Position numbers and translations under genes: made by a program | Part shown: in pieces, positions 62,829-64,000 of the stretch | Position numbering within the stretch: the first letter of the stretch is position 1 | Layout of the letters: every line of letters starts with the position of its first letter | NCBI RefSeq assembly: GCF_004027225.2 | Contig: NC_044277.2 | Span: 67,480,400-67,544,399 of the forward strand | DNA: 64,000 bases | Reading direction: 5' to 3' | DNA from: Strigops habroptila | Taxonomy: Eukaryota; Chordata; Aves; Psittaciformes; Psittacidae | Notes under the pieces: model-generated | Database searches by the model: none | The model's input: only the letters and a program-made list of their open reading frames with translations | What the model was told of the DNA's origin: nothing

Positions 62829-64000
62829 CTGAAGAAAAGAAATACTTGTTACTCTGAGCAAGTCTAACTGGCGACAGTCATCTGCTGTATTACCTACCCG
62901 TTGTCTTTTTAGCCTTCCTACCTCTTTGAATCTTTAGAAATCTTTAAACCAGCAGTGGGGAAGCATGAAACAGAATATTTGTCAAGCAGTTTACAACTGA
63001 CATATAAAGGGAGGAAGGGAATAGAGTGGCCAAAGCCTACTATGTAAAAACAGCATCGGGTTTATTTCAGTATTAATGAAAGCCATCTCTATATAATGCA
63101 AGACAGTATGTGAAACCTGAAACAACAGAAATGTACACTGGATCTATTTCAGAATGTTCCATATTAGAGCATTAATAGCAATATATAAAACTTATTTAAA
63201 AGGTTTTTTCAAGGCTCTGAAGAAACAACTGATTAATCAGTTTATTCTCCATCCTTGGCTTCAATCATGCCTGAGTGAGGATTCAGAGAAAAAAAATATA
63301 TACTAATTTTACGTACAAGCCTCACAAAACCTACATGGGTACTAGTTGGTGTTTTCTAGGCTTTTCTTTGTGGTTTATTTACTTAGCAGGAAGAACAGTT
63401 AAGGAAGGTGTGTGTGTGACTGGGAAGCTAAAAAAGTTGTGTGGTGGTCTAACCAATTTCTGACAGTTCTGCATGCCTGAGTTTATGTTGGTTTTTATTT
63501 TCTGAGCACCTTGTAAGTCTCCACACCACCAGAACTGGCCTAGATGACATACATAAATGTTTCTCGTCAAATCCTGATCTATACTGAAGCCAATAAGAAT
63601 TTTGCCATTGAGTCTGGCAGTTCAGGCAATAGGATTTCATACCTTGATTGTTTGTTCTTGAATAACACAAAGCCTGGCTAAAAGCTAAATCAGTATTTAC
63701 TGAATGGGTGGTTAAAATGTTTCTTTACCTTCATACATAATTCTTTGAACAAAAAAAAAAAATGTTTTCTTGTGAAAATGTGCACTGCAAATCCTTCTGT
63801 GTTGATACAATACTCTTTTAAGTAGGAGACAAAAAGGACCATTCTTATTACTGAATTATGGGAATATCTCTAGAAACTGAGACTATATAGCAAAGACCAT
63901 GATTCAGCATATCCTTCTCCATGTGATTACAAGGGAAGTGTTTGTATTCTTAACTACATGCATAAGTAATTACAGGATTAGGAACTAGGCAAGTTGAACT
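62829..64000 (-). other. INO80C: INO80C 5' intron (partial, runs off the window)
   Basis: Sequence upstream of the first exon placed here. The N-terminal exon of the gene and its promoter should lie beyond position 64000. I see no exon or repeat in this stretch beyond A/T runs such as the A run at about 63751-63762. Confidence 0.75.

Overview
This is a vertebrate nuclear genomic window, almost certainly from a bird. The coding sequence is split into short exons with GT-AG introns. There is a CR1 LINE ending in the avian-type tail of two ATTCTATG octamers, two further CR1 fragments, and a solo LTR of the TGTCCTGGGTTCAGC type that I know from bird endogenous retroviruses of the ERVL class. That LTR type suggests a neoavian rather than a galliform species, but this is inference. 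Nothing in the window looks prokaryotic: there are no operons, tRNA or rRNA genes, or CRISPR arrays.

The only cellular gene I can identify is INO80C (INO80 chromatin-remodelling complex subunit C, the IES6 orthologue) on the minus strand at the right-hand side. Four coding exons can be placed, in transcript order: 62721-62828, 59665-59776, 57906-57973 and 52404-52537. All four have consensus splice sites and compatible phases, and together they encode most of the protein after its N-terminus, including the YL1_C-type segment. The first exon lies beyond the right edge. The last exon carries two single-base homopolymer expansions that, read literally, stop the protein about 31 codons early. These are either sequence errors or a real C-terminal truncation, and this is the most consequential observation in the window.

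Layout. 1-22800: non-coding, with low-complexity tracts and small duplications. 22801-22848: CR1 scrap next to a hairpin. 22878-34398: no identified gene, one exon-like stretch at 32022-32128. 34399-35840: decayed CR1 reverse-transcriptase LINE on the plus strand. 35841-39659: nothing identified. 39660-39824: CR1 fragment on the minus strand. 39825-52403: no identified gene; it includes a short CpG-dense patch near 40.4 kb, a perfect inverted repeat at 51.6 kb, and presumably the INO80C 3' UTR at its right end. 52404-64000: INO80C exons and introns, with the solo LTR in the last intron.

I found no previously undescribed multi-gene system. In mammals the neighbourhood downstream of INO80C holds zinc-finger genes and MAPRE2. 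I could not recognise any of these in the roughly 52 kb to the left, although I could not search for short exons systematically. The many medium-length open frames in that region have no recognisable family features, and I treat them as chance.
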